Source of the DNA: Xenoacremonium recifei | Lineage: Eukaryota; Ascomycota; Sordariomycetes; Hypocreales; Nectriaceae | Length of the DNA: 11,564 nt | Direction of reading: 5' to 3' | Assembly (NCBI GenBank): GCA_012184525.1 | Contig: WOFQ01000186.1 | Span: 1-11,564 of the forward strand | Shown: piece by piece, positions 1-9,120 of the stretch | How the letters are laid out: every line of letters starts with the position of its first letter | Numbering within the stretch: the stretch's first letter is position 1 | The notes under the pieces: generated by a model | The model's input: the letters and a program-made list of their open reading frames with translations, nothing else | Database searches by the model: none | Told to the model about the DNA's origin: nothing | Position numbers and translations under genes: made by a program

Positions 1-711
1 CCCCCCCCCCGATTCTCGAACCCCGGGCAGCGGCACCCGACCGCCCGACGCTGCAGCACGAAAACAAACGGCCACTCTTATTCGAGGGCACGCGGTGTGA
101 CGCAGGACGGGTGCGTTGGCGGGGTGGCACGGAGGAAGGCGAGAAGCTTGTTTGGCGAAGGGAGATGGGGAAGTTTATGCGGGAGCTTATTGGGGGGGGT
201 TGAGGTTGAAGATCTCTGTGGAGAGGTCGTGAGGAGGATCTGGGGAAGGAGAGGGAGGGTGATGCGAGTGGAAGATCTGCCTGGTAGAGATTCGCAGGGA
301 CGCTGAGAGCAGTAGAGGAGACCAAGAATCGGCAGTGTCTTTTTTATCCAAAGCACCTAGCTACTAGAAACGAACATAAGAATACAAAGGAATCATCATA
401 ACGGAGGCAAACGCCACTGAGTGCCACGAGGAGAGAAACAGAAAAGTGCCCCGACACGTGGGGGTATCCAGATCGTAAAACCCAAAAATCCAAGCCTAAG
501 CAAGCAAGTAATCGTCCAATCAGCCAGTCCTCCAAGGTGTAGTCATATCCCGTGATGGCATCCAATTTGCGTGTATGTCAGGATATGCATCTTTCTTGTC
601 ATTGAAGTCGTCGTCAAATCATTGCACCGTATGCGCCAACATCGCCATGTTCGCTCTGTGTGTGTCTCGCTCGCAGTTCATCAACCCCCTTTTAGCCCTC
701 ACGGGAATGCC
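1..711. other. Left flank, no supportable gene
   Basis: The window opens with ten consecutive C residues. I see no ATG-initiated frame here with recognisable protein features; the longer open frames on the minus strand begin with GTG or TTG, which is not credible in a fungus. From about 110 to 300 the minus strand is pyrimidine-rich, including a C8 run at 192-199. This could be the 3' untranslated region of the bZIP gene or the leader of a minus-strand gene lying to the left. The part next to 711 should hold the bZIP 3' end, but no canonical AATAAA is obvious on the minus strand. Confidence 0.5.
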
Positions 712-2089
712 TCATAGGAGGTCGTCTGAGCCGCTGGCAACGCTCGACCGCATGGCTTGTAGGATGGAACCCTCGGAGAAGACAGGGCCCTGGCCGTCGC
801 AGCGCGCTCGGTTCTTGAGGTGCTCGCTCACATTGCCGAGGTCGACGAGGCCGCGTCTGAACAGCTCGTGGTTGATGATATAGTCCCAGGCAGCGCCAGC
901 GGCCAGTAGACGCTCGCCCTCGTCGCTGGTAACGATGCGGTGGGACGGCGTCTTGTTTTCGTGGTTCTGTAGAACGTTCGAGTAGAAGTCGGTCGGGTTG
1001 TAGAGCAGGGGGCCGGTGTGTGTAGGCTCAGGAGAGATGGAGGCATGCATGCCCAGGTGAGGGTTCATGTGGGATGTCGCGCGTAGGATCTCGTTCTCGG
1101 TGGACATCTTCTGGAGATCCCGCTTGAGGCGTTCGTTCTCGGCCGAGGCCTGCTTCTGTGCGGTTTCAAGGCTGATGAGCTTGGCCTCGAGGTCCTTGAC
1201 ATGCTTTTCCTTGCGCTCTCGAAATGCTCGTTGACTAAAGAGGAGTATCTGTTAGCAAAGCTGGTACCGAGCAGGCCTTGAGATGGGGCTGCATACGCAG
1301 CTCGGTTCTGAGCCTTTCTTCTAGACTGGGCCGGCGTCAAGTTCTCATCCTCGTCACTCCCTCCCCGGCCTGCGGCACCGGCGCCGTGTTGGTCGTCAGT
1401 CATGGACATGCCATGATTCTGAGAGAGACTGCCATTATCAGAGAAGCTGGGGTGTCTCATCGGAGGCTGCTGGGCAGGAGCCGCCACGGCGGTAGCGGTG
1501 GCGAAGACATTGTGGTTGTTGGGCGGCGTGGGCGGTCCTGGTCGGAAGCTCGTCGCGGGTTGCTGATGTTGCTGCTGCTGCTGGTGATGGGTGCCGACAG
1601 CGGCAGTGAAGGCCTGGGCGTACTCGAAGTTCTGGAACTCCTGCTGCTGCTGCTGCTGCTGCTGTTGCTGGTGGTGATGATCGGCCTGGAACGTATCGTA
1701 GACTTCCTGTGAATGGGCGACAATTGTCAATCAGCGGGCCATTTGATATATCACAACATGGTGCGAGTGGTGGTGGTGGTGTCTTGGGTAATGCTCAGGT
1801 AAGGGCGCTAAGGCGGGACCTGCGCGAGCGGCAGGCAGGAGTGGGGGAGAATCTGCTGAGAAGGTGCTGATGAAGACGGCAGAGCTCGCCCAGCAGCCAG
1901 CCATGATACCGAAGGGCTGGTACGTGGCGGGAGGTTTAAAGAGAGTGTACCTACGGGCGGGGACGTGTTGAAGTCATCCGAAGTTGCCGAGTGGGAGTTG
2001 GATGGCGTTAGAGGCGGAATGGGCATGAACGGCTGGTGGTGGTAGGGCTGAGTGCCGGCAAACGTCGAGTATTGGCCGGAGAAATCCAT
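712..2089 (-). CDS. Yap/AP-1-like bZIP transcription factor (Fcr3/RsmA type), three exons
   Basis: This is a nuclear DNA-binding regulator. I infer exons 2089-1955, 1706-1297 and 1234-712, giving about 355 aa. Intron 1 (1954-1707, 248 nt) has donor GTAGGT and acceptor TTCACAG. Intron 2 (1296-1235, 62 nt) has donor GTATGC, branch GCTAAC and acceptor TTTAG, and splits the basic region between two alanines. The start is the ATG that opens MDFSGQYSTF; the open frame upstream of it has no ATG. Residues 45-100 are rich in Gln and His (ten Gln at 58-67). The basic region NRAAQRAFRER lies at 179-189, with the Yap-type NxxAQxxFR pattern. Zipper heptads are L197, L204, A211, L218, M225, L232. A conserved C-terminal block (about 281-345, with AAWDYI and ARCDGQGPVF) is typical of Fcr3/RsmA-like proteins. 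The paired cysteine-rich redox domains of true Yap1 are absent, so an oxidant sensor of the Yap1 kind is unlikely. Family members act in stress responses and secondary metabolism; the role of this one is inference. Confidence 0.9.
1641..1670 (-). repeat. CAG/CAA repeat coding for polyglutamine
   Basis: Ten Gln codons in a row (nine CAG and one CAA on the minus strand) follow three His codons in exon 2 of the bZIP gene. A second, shorter Gln/His run is coded at about 1558-1590. Such tracts are usual in fungal activators and often vary in length between strains. Confidence 0.9.
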
Positions 2090-2340
2090 CGTTGACGCGG
2101 GGTTTGGGAGGGATTCGATGTCTCTGATGATCAATCTATAGCGGGAGACGATGGACTAGACCAGACCAGACCAGAGGCCGATCGGAGGCTGCAGTATGGG
2201 CGCAGACGAGACGCTGGAACAGCAGGCGAGAGCTTCAGCCGAGGCGAGTGCGAGTACGGCTGTGGCTGCGATGGCGGAGGAGGAGGTAACGGAGATAGTC
2301 AGAGAGAGAGAAAGCCGGAGAGCGCGAGGAGGTTGGAAAT
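2090..2340 (-). promoter_or_regulatory. Probable leader/promoter of the bZIP gene
   Basis: Read on the minus strand, the region upstream of the bZIP ATG is rich in pyrimidines, most clearly at 2296-2312 (CTCTCTCTCT). Such tracts commonly lie near transcription starts in filamentous fungi. A pentamer repeat (CCAGA in the plus sense) occurs at 2156-2175. No TATA box can be assigned with confidence, and the transcription start is not determined. Confidence 0.4.
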
Positions 2341-2866
2341 AAGGCTTGTTAGGTCGGATCCGGAGCGGTGGAGTTGAAGGTAGCAAGTCAGGTAGTGTAG
2401 TAGGTAAGCTACCGTTCTTTCGGACGGAAGTGGCGACGGGACGCTTGCTGTGCCTGCCCTGCCAGAGAACTTGGGACTTGGGGAAAGAACTGGAAGGATG
2501 GGAAGGATGGGATGGAAGGCACGCCTCGGAGCTGGTGGGATGACGGGGAAGGAGCGTCGGGGTCGGGGCCATTTAATACTACAGCGTCTGAGGCACGAGA
2601 AAGGAACTCAGACTCAGACTTATTCAAGCCAACTGACCGCAGCAGCACGACCGGCCGGCTTCAATCCCAATCAATCCCAATCGAATCGCAATCCCACATG
2701 CCTCGAAGCGGCCGTGTCTCGCTCATCCGCGATCACCACATAAGGGCGGAAGAGATTGATTGCTGCGACATGCTTCGGGACCACCCCATCTGCACATTTG
2801 CAGAGGCCGAGACTCCAACATGCAGGGCGCCGGCGAGGGAAACACGGCAGGAATCAGGCGATCTGA

Positions 2867-2894
2867 CGGCCAGCAATCAACGGCCAGCAATCAA
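2867..2894. repeat. 14-bp perfect tandem duplication
   Basis: The unit CGGCCAGCAATCAA occurs twice with no spacer (2867-2880 and 2881-2894) in non-coding DNA. It is probably a simple replication-slippage duplication, and I see no function. Confidence 0.85.
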
Positions 2895-3500
2895 CATGGC
2901 AATGCCGTCCTGTTTGCTCGCTCGCCTCACACAAGCACAGCAAACGCTTCCCGCAGGCTGCGCATCCACCGTCAGGATCGGGGAGGAGGAGAGGTGGTGG
3001 CTCAGACAGTCGAGCCCCAGCATGTTTGGTCCCTGAGGTGCTGAGGCATTCCGGATCGCAGCCCCGGAGCTGAGCTTTGAGCAGAGGTGAGCTGGAATGG
3101 GATGCTAATAATGAGGGGGATGAGCCTCAAATCGAGCCAACGCCGAGACAAGGGTCCCGATTATCTGGGATGCAGGCACCGCCACGGGCTTCTGGAACCC
3201 TCGCCAGCACCGAGCGAGGTTGAGACTCGGGGTCTTCGAGACATGAGCATTTTCGCAGACGCCGACTCCGACATTCTAGCGATTCGGAAGGAATCAAAGT
3301 CTGCTGGATCTTCAGATCCGCCGAGATAAGCTCGCCCCCCCTTTCTCTCGTTCCCGCTCTGGTGTCAAGAAACAGCCCTGTTTTAGCGGGCACTCGAGAG
3401 CCGTTGCTGTACATCAATGGAGTCGCCAAACGTCAGCCCTGGGATGAATATCGTGGGGAACGAAGAGTTCAACGGACAAGCCTTGGCGGCTAGGGAAGCC

Positions 3501-3507
3501 TGACTCA
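3501..3507. promoter_or_regulatory. TGACTCA, Gcn4/CPC1 or AP-1 type bZIP site
   Basis: A perfect TGACTCA lies between the divergent bZIP and ValRS genes. The motif is the known target of Gcn4/CPC1, which induces amino-acid and aminoacyl-tRNA synthetase genes under starvation. It is about 1.9 kb upstream of the ValRS start and 1.4 kb upstream of the bZIP start, so function is uncertain. A 7-mer can occur by chance in a window of this size. Confidence 0.25.
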
Positions 3508-3933
3508 GCTTTATTTTCACCTTGGCTGCGTTTGTAAGTAGGGCGAAACCGTTGGAGCACTGCCCGGAAAGGCCACTGGCAAGTCCACCTCATTTGGCTC
3601 TGCTCTGTCCTGGGTTTGCTGGCTCCTGGTTCTGATCCTGATCCTGCATCCTCCTGCTTTCCGAGAGCTTGCTGCGCCATTGTCGGAAGATCGTCCCAAC
3701 TGCTCGCCTTTCTCTCCCTTCTCCTCTTTTCCTACGTTCTCTCATGTCTCCTTTACTTTCAATCGGTCTAGTCTCCCTCGTTCTTACAACCATCTGTTTC
3801 TCTGTCATTCTATCGACCCGCCTTCTCTGCCCCCTCGTCGACCGCGGATTCAAGCCACCAACTTTCTCCCAGCCTCCACCCTCCACCCCTGGACTTGTAC
3901 ACAGTGCACAGCTCAACTCGAGACAAAAGAAAC

Positions 3934-4296
3934 ATGTCCATCGAAGCCGTGGTACCTCGGTCTATGCATCATCGCTGACGCCCTGCTTGGAACAAGGGTT
4001 GTGATACAACCACTCTCCCTCCATGAAGGAGGCCAAAACGACAGTACAGTGCAAGAGGCGCGATCTTCATCCTCACCCCGGGGGCTCACACGCCAGGGTG
4101 GCACGGCTTCGCGTCCAAGACAGACAGATCCGCGAAACTCTGGCAAAAGTTCCCAGCATACACCATAACAGCGCTTTCATTCGATGAATCACAACAGGAA
4201 GAAAAAAATCAGCACGGCACGGACGGTCTGGATGCCTGCAGTGTGGCTTTTCTTGGTTTCTGTGCCGTCTGGAGTCGGTGTATCAAGCCCGGATAG
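3934..4296 (+). CDS. Candidate small two-exon gene, unknown product
   Basis: A strongly pyrimidine-rich tract (about 3696-3850) is followed by a good start context, AGAAACATGTCC. The unspliced frame encodes only 14 codons and would then read as a short ORF. If an intron at 3952-4044 (93 nt, GTACCT...GACAG) is removed, the frame continues to a TAG at 4294-4296, giving about 89 aa that begin MSIEAVYSARGAIFILTPGA. Exon 2 uses mostly C/G-ending codons near its start (ATC TTC ATC CTC ACC). The donor is not the usual GTANGT, I recognise no domain, and the branch site is not clear. It may equally be a leader with a short ORF, or nothing. Confidence 0.2.
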
Positions 4297-5362
4297 AGGG
4301 AGGGGGAGCGGATGGAGTATCACATCTTAGCTCGTCAAGCCTCGCCTGCAATCCTGGCTCACGCCCCCTCGCCCAGGACTCGGACGCCCAAACAAGGGCT
4401 CCGTGCCGTGTTTTAGTTGCCTCGATTTTTGAGAGCACGGTACCGCTGATCCTCTGACGGTGGTCACAATCGCTAGTCCGCCCTGACTATGACGGATATG
4501 AGATTATTTGTCTGTGGCGCTGGTCTGTGAGAGCTGAACAACGACCTAGACTCATTGATGTGGCCCTCGTGATGCATGTCGCAGGTGTTGGTCGGATTGT
4601 TGAGGCCCCCAAGATGGCGGTGACAACCACGACGCAGGCATGCCCGTTTTGAGAACCGAAAGGTGCAGCTTTCTCGATGAGCAGCGACTCGACACCGGTT
4701 GGCGCTCCGTGTGGAGGGAAGAGAGCATGGAGGCACAATCCGATGGGCTGGGTGGCTTGAAGCCTACCTCCTATGGTTCTACCTGCTCCCTAGAGCCCCG
4801 TCCCAGGATCTCACGAACCAATATGCAAGCACGAACTTGAGCACGCTTCACTCTGCACTCGGAACAAGTGGCAGTACAGCTTCAAGGCAAATGTGAGGAG
4901 CTTTAGGCAAACGTACGGGGCTAATCCTCTCCCTCACAAGTTAAGCATAAGGCTCGAGCCGAACAAGGCTTGACCGGTTATCGCCTCACAGAGTGTCGTT
5001 TGGAGAACAGCCATCCAAGAGCTCCCCAGATTGTCAGGCCACCTCAGTCCACCCCAAAGAGAGTCCGCGTTACCGAATTCCCGTTTCACTGACCGACAAA
5101 TGTTGCCGTTGCTCTTTGCTTTCTCTCCAGCAGGATGCCGTGTACACAATCCGCCAGGCTTCACCGGTCTGCGAGACCGTTGGGCTGTCGCAACACCAAC
5201 AAGCCTCGCCCAGCCACTGAGTAAGATGGGTGCTCGTTTATCAATTCCGTAAATCACGTGCCTGTCACGCTGCGGAAGCCGGCCGATATTAATCCGCGCT
5301 GCCAGCCCTACATAGTGGAAATTTTCTCCACAACTTCTCACATAATTCTCCCCTCACCATAA
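4297..5362. other. Intergenic region upstream of ValRS
   Basis: No frame with an ATG and recognisable protein features is visible on either strand. The long minus-strand frame at 4934-5341 opens with GTG and has no domain I know. The segment presumably contains the ValRS promoter; I can assign no TATA or CCAAT box. An ATG at 5226 opens MGARLSI, followed by a possible splice donor at 5249, and may belong to a mitochondrial leader exon. Confidence 0.4.
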
Positions 5363-5440
5363 TCGGCTACACCACATCGAGGATCGTTCAAGTCTTCACG
5401 GTCCCACGCCCTGTTTAGCGCAGACAGGCAGAACGCGATC
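5363..5440 (+). promoter_or_regulatory. In-frame 5' extension of ValRS without ATG
   Basis: Between an in-frame TAA at 5360-5362 and the ValRS ATG, 26 codons stay open. They are rich in Ser, Arg and Ala and contain one acidic residue (SATPHRGSFKSSRSHALFSA at its start). That composition suits a mitochondrial targeting peptide, but there is no ATG. Near-cognate codons in frame include AAG at 5390 and CTG at 5411. It may be translated from a non-AUG start, be joined to an upstream exon, or simply be the 5' UTR. Confidence 0.35.
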
Positions 5441-8400
5441 ATGGAGACAGACCCGAAGAAGCTGAAGGAGCAAGAGAGGGAGCGGAAGAAGGCCGAGAAG
5501 CTGAAGAAGCTCGCAGACAAATTGGCCAAACAGGTGACAGGAACGTCGTCTGCTTCTCGAGGGAAGCCCAATGCCAAAGTCATCACAGAGGCCCCGCCTT
5601 TCGTCAATAACACCCCCGAAGGAGAGAGGAAGATCTTACTCGACTTGGCCGACGAGAGGCTCAAGGCCTATGATCCAATGGCAGTTGAATCCGCCCATTA
5701 TGCGTGGTGGGAAAAGATGGGCTTCTTCAGGCCCTCACTCACCACCGACCAGAAGACAAAGCCAGAAGGATCCTTCGTGATTATCGAGCCGCCACCAAAC
5801 GTCACTGGCCTTCTACATATGGGTCATGCTTTGAGTGGCACATTGCAGGATGTCATGACTCGCTTGTAAGATAATCGTCCTCCTTGCTTCTTTCCTGGGG
5901 GCATCGTCGCCCAGTGCTAACATTGAGCTAGCTATCGCATGAAGGGAAAGACGGTGTTGTGGTTGCCGGGTTGTGACCATGCCGGCATCTCTACACAAAC
6001 TGTTGTCGAGAAGATGCTCTGGAGAACGGAGAAAAAGACACGCCACGACATTGGGAGAGAGAAGTTTCTCGAAGTTGCAATGGACTGGAAGGAAAGGTAC
6101 GATAAAAACTTCCATCACAAAACTCGAAATGAGTTCTAAGCAGCCTTTTCTCAGCTATCACAAGAAGATCAGTGCTACAAAGCGACGCATGGGCTTGTCT
6201 GTTGATTGGGGCAGCGAGGCTTTCACCATGGACGAGCCTCGACGCAAGGCCGTCTCGGAAGCTTTCGTCAGACTCTACGATGACGGCACCATATACCGTG
6301 CAAATCGTATCGTCAACTGGGATGTCCAACTACGTACCGCGATCTCTAATCTCGAGGTAGAAAACCTCGAGTTGGCTGGTCGTACAAAGCTGTCCGTACC
6401 AGGTTATGAGAGGAAGATTGACTTCGGGGTGATGACATACTTCCGGTACGAGATTGATGGAAGCGACGAGAAACTTGAAATCGCGACTACTCGTCCAGAA
6501 ACCCTTTTGGGAGACACCGGGGTTGCTGTCAACCCGAACGATGATCGATATCGTCATATCGTTGGCAAGAATGTCCGCCATCCATTCATTGACAGACTCC
6601 TGCCTATTGTTGCCGACGATCACGTTGATCGAGAATTTGGTACCGGGGTTGTCAAGATCACGCCTGCACACGACCAAAATGATTTCAACATTGGAAGGCG
6701 TCACAACCTCGAATTCATTAACATTCTCAACGATGATGGTACGTTGAACAACAACGCCGGTTCGTTCGAAGGCCAGAAACGCTACGAGGCACGCTACACG
6801 GTCGTAGCAGAGCTGAAGGCCAGAGGCCTGCTTATCAAGGAAGAAGACCATCCCATGGTCCTCAAGCTTTCAGAGAGATCAAAAGATGTCATTGAACCGC
6901 TCATGAAGCCTCAGTGGTGGATGAAAATGAGAGAGCTAGCAGACGATGCCGTGGAAGCGGTTCAGAGCGGCAAAATCTCCATATTTCCTGCGTCAGAAGA
7001 GAAGAAGTACTTCCGCTGGATGCAAGACATCGACGACTGGTGTCTGTCAAGGCAACTGTGGTAGGGCCACAGAGTTCCAGCCTTTGTAAGTCTGCGTTTC
7101 CCGAACACCTTCAATGTCGATCCACACAACTTCGGATTGTGCTGCAGGACTTGCCATGGCCTATGGATGATCTGCGCTGCTTATATCGCGCATGCACACC
7201 ATTGCCTGCGTAATCCATCCAAGTTTCAAAATGCTATTGCTAATATTATCCTTTCGCGCAGTACATTGTGTGGAACGACAATCCATCCCTCTTTGGTAGC
7301 GACGATTCCCTATGGGTGGCCGGCCGTGATGAAAACGAAGCAAGGCAGCGAGCGGAAGCAAGATTTCCGAACAAGTCTTTTATCCTGGAGCAAGATCCTG
7401 ATGTACTCGACACGTGGTTCTCTTCAGGCTTATGGCCTTTCTCTACACTCGGCTGGCCACAACAGACCAACGACCTCGCAAACTTCTACCCAACCTCAGT
7501 GCTTATGACAGCCTGGGATATCCTCTTTTTTTGGGTTGCTCGGATGATCATGCTCGGCATCAAGCTTAATGGTGATATTCCGTTTCGCGAGGTATACTGC
7601 CATCCCATAGTTCGAGATTCGGAGGGGAGAAAGATGTCCAAGTCGCTAGGAAATGTGATTGACCCGGTGGATGTCATTCACGGTATCTCTTTGGAGGATT
7701 TGCACGAAAAGCTGAAGCAGGGGAACCTGGATCCAAAGGAACTACAACGAGCTACAAAGTACCAGAAGTCCGCGTTTCCGGACGGCATCCCGCAGTGTGG
7801 GACTGACGCTCTTCGGTTTTCTCTTGCCGCATACAGCACTGGAGGCAAGTTCCTGGCACGGACCTAGATTTCATGATTGCTAACAAATCATAGCAACGGA
7901 CGTCGATTTCGATATCAAAGTGATATATGCCTGGCGCAAGTTTTGCAACAAAATCTACCAAGCCGCCAAATACGTCATTGGATCGCTCGGGAGTGAATTT
8001 GTACCAAACGCGACATCGTCAAAGACTGGCACTGAATCTTTGGCTGAGAGGTGGATACTGCACAAAATGACACACGCGGCCAAGACCTTGAACGAAGCAC
8101 TAGAGAGGAGAGAATTCAGTCGCTGCACGGTCATACTGCACCAGTATTGGTTGCATGATCTATGCGATACCTACATCGTAAGTTCCCAACCCATCCTCTA
8201 CTTGGGCAATCGCTAATCGGATGAATGCAGGAGCAATCCAAGTATCTCCTCAGCAACGACAAGCCGAGCGAGCAGCGATCTGCCAAGGATACTCTGTACA
8301 CCGCTCTCGAAGCTGCTCTGACATTAATCCACCCCTTCATGCCGTTCTTAACTGAGGAGCTCTGGCAGCGAATTCCTCGAAGACAGGGTGACTCAACATC

Positions 8401-8953
8401 AAGCGTCAGCGTGGCGCCGTACCCAGCTTACGACGAGAGCATGAACGATCCTGCGGCAGAGACCGAATACGAGTTGATCCTGAGCATCTGCAGAGCCAAT
8501 CGGTCTCTTGTTGCTGCTTACCCGATGCATGGTGAAGCTCAGCTCTACTGCCAGTTGTATGATGATTCAGATCTTGCCGTTGCGAAGCACCACCTAGGGA
8601 GCATTAAGTCTTTGTCAGGAAGGGGAATCAAGGCCATCGAGATCTTTTCTAAGGAGCAGGCGAAACCTGCAGGCTGTGTCACCTACAACATAGGGAGCAA
8701 AGCGGCCGTCTTTCTGTACGTACAGGGACGGGTGGACCTTGACGAGGAGATGAAAAAGGCCGCTTCGAAGCTAGATAAGGCCAAGGCAGGACTCGAAAAA
8801 TCTCTGAAGCTCTTGGAGGATAAGGAGTGGTTGGGCAAGGTAGACAAGAAGGTTTCGAGTGCGGAGAGGACGAAGGTGGCGGACTATGAGGCTGTGATCG
8901 GGGCCACAACTGATATGCTCCAACAGTTCGAAAAGCTTCATTTAGCGGAGTGA
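5441..8953 (+). CDS. Valyl-tRNA synthetase, six exons, with TAG at codon 500
   Basis: The enzyme ligates valine to tRNA-Val in the cytosol and, in fungi such as Neurospora (cyt-20/un-3) and yeast (VAS1), also in mitochondria from the same gene. Exons: 5441-5865, 5932-6096, 6155-7085, 7262-7844, 7894-8177, 8231-8953. This is 1037 codons including the stop, close to the cytosolic family length. The Lys-rich N-terminus spans about residues 5-34. The HIGH motif is HMGH at 126-129 and the KMSKS motif is at 631-635. The editing (CP1) domain has TTRPET at 308-313 and HDQND at 369-373. The anticodon-binding domain follows, then a C-terminal Lys/Glu-rich coiled coil (about 970-1036). Introns have CTAAC-like branch sites, and the fourth is GC-AG. 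Codon 500 (7062-7064) is TAG in place of the second Trp of RQLWWGHR. No splice choice I tried removes it in frame. Read literally, the product stops at 499 aa, without KMSKS or the anticodon domain. Everything downstream is intact. It may be corrected by RNA editing, be a young pseudogene, or reflect a base error. Confidence 0.93.
7056..7072 (+). other. Hairpin around the in-frame TAG of ValRS
   Basis: CTGTGG (7056-7061) and CCACAG (7067-7072) pair perfectly as a 6-bp stem, leaving the loop TAGGG (7062-7066). The A of the stop codon (7063) is the second loop base, with T before it and G after it. Part of the stem follows from the codons for Leu-Trp-Trp-Gly-His-Arg, so the structure alone does not prove selection. 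Confidence 0.7.
7845..7893 (+). other. GC-AG intron in ValRS
   Basis: Exon 4 ends at 7844 and the intron begins GCAAGT, with branch GCTAAC at 7879-7884 and acceptor CATAG at 7889-7893 (49 nt). The nearby GT at 7849 would put the next exon out of frame. The GC donor joins GGA G to CA ACG and continues into the conserved helix IKVIYAWRKFCNKIYQ. Confidence 0.85.
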
Positions 8954-9120
8954 CGAGAAGTGGTTGGGGGGCATGGTAGGACTATTGGGAGGACCACTAA
9001 GTGCACTGCCGGCGGTGCAAATACTTGGTGTACAGGGGTATTATTTATTAGAACGGCCCATAACACAACAGGGGTCTGCGAAGTCGCGCAACGCGTTCTT
9101 ATTGTATTAATAATATAACA
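8954..9120. other. Space between the convergent ValRS and NLR relic
   Basis: This short stretch follows the ValRS stop and precedes the recognisable end of the minus-strand NLR relic. The ValRS 3' UTR must lie here or run into the relic; an AT-rich segment at about 9040-9052 is the best candidate poly(A) region. The minus strand may hold further decayed NLR sequence, but I cannot align it. Confidence 0.4.

Larger units (their letters stand above)
2341..3690. other. Intergenic region, no convincing gene
   Basis: Open frames on both strands here have no domain I recognise and low-complexity composition. A minus-strand ATG frame at 2572-2156 ends 66 nt before the bZIP ATG and could at most be an upstream ORF in a long leader. 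Small direct repeats occur (CAATCCCAAT-type repeats around 2660-2690 and a 14-bp duplication at 2867-2894). The region probably serves as upstream sequence for the divergent bZIP and ValRS genes. Confidence 0.4.

Noticed and set aside
1..10. Run of ten C as a telomere or special element
   Set aside because: There is no TTAGGG/CCCTAA repeat. It is a homopolymer at the window edge, possibly an assembly feature.
11..60. tRNA-like TTCGA near the left edge (minus strand)
   Set aside because: A T-loop-like string is present, but I find no matching stems, anticodon arm or D arm.
1278..1712. Plus-strand frame with a long Leu run
   Set aside because: Antisense shadow of the bZIP polyglutamine region (CTG repeats read as Leu).
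2156..2572. Minus-strand 138-codon ATG frame upstream of bZIP
   Set aside because: Ser/Pro/Leu-rich sequence from pyrimidine-rich DNA with no domain; better seen as leader or promoter sequence.
3744..4004. Frame starting MSPLLSIGLVSLVL, resembling a small membrane protein
   Set aside because: The hydrophobic stretch comes directly from the CT-rich tract, and the frame has no other support.
4934..5341. Minus-strand 135-codon frame upstream of ValRS
   Set aside because: It opens with GTG, has no ATG at its start and no recognisable domain.
7061..7072. Splicing out the ValRS TAG as a tiny GTAGGG...CACAG intron, or using GTAGGG as donor to the next exon
   Set aside because: The small intron would be 12 nt, far too short. 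Using that donor with the acceptor at 7261 breaks the frame and loses GHRVPAF.
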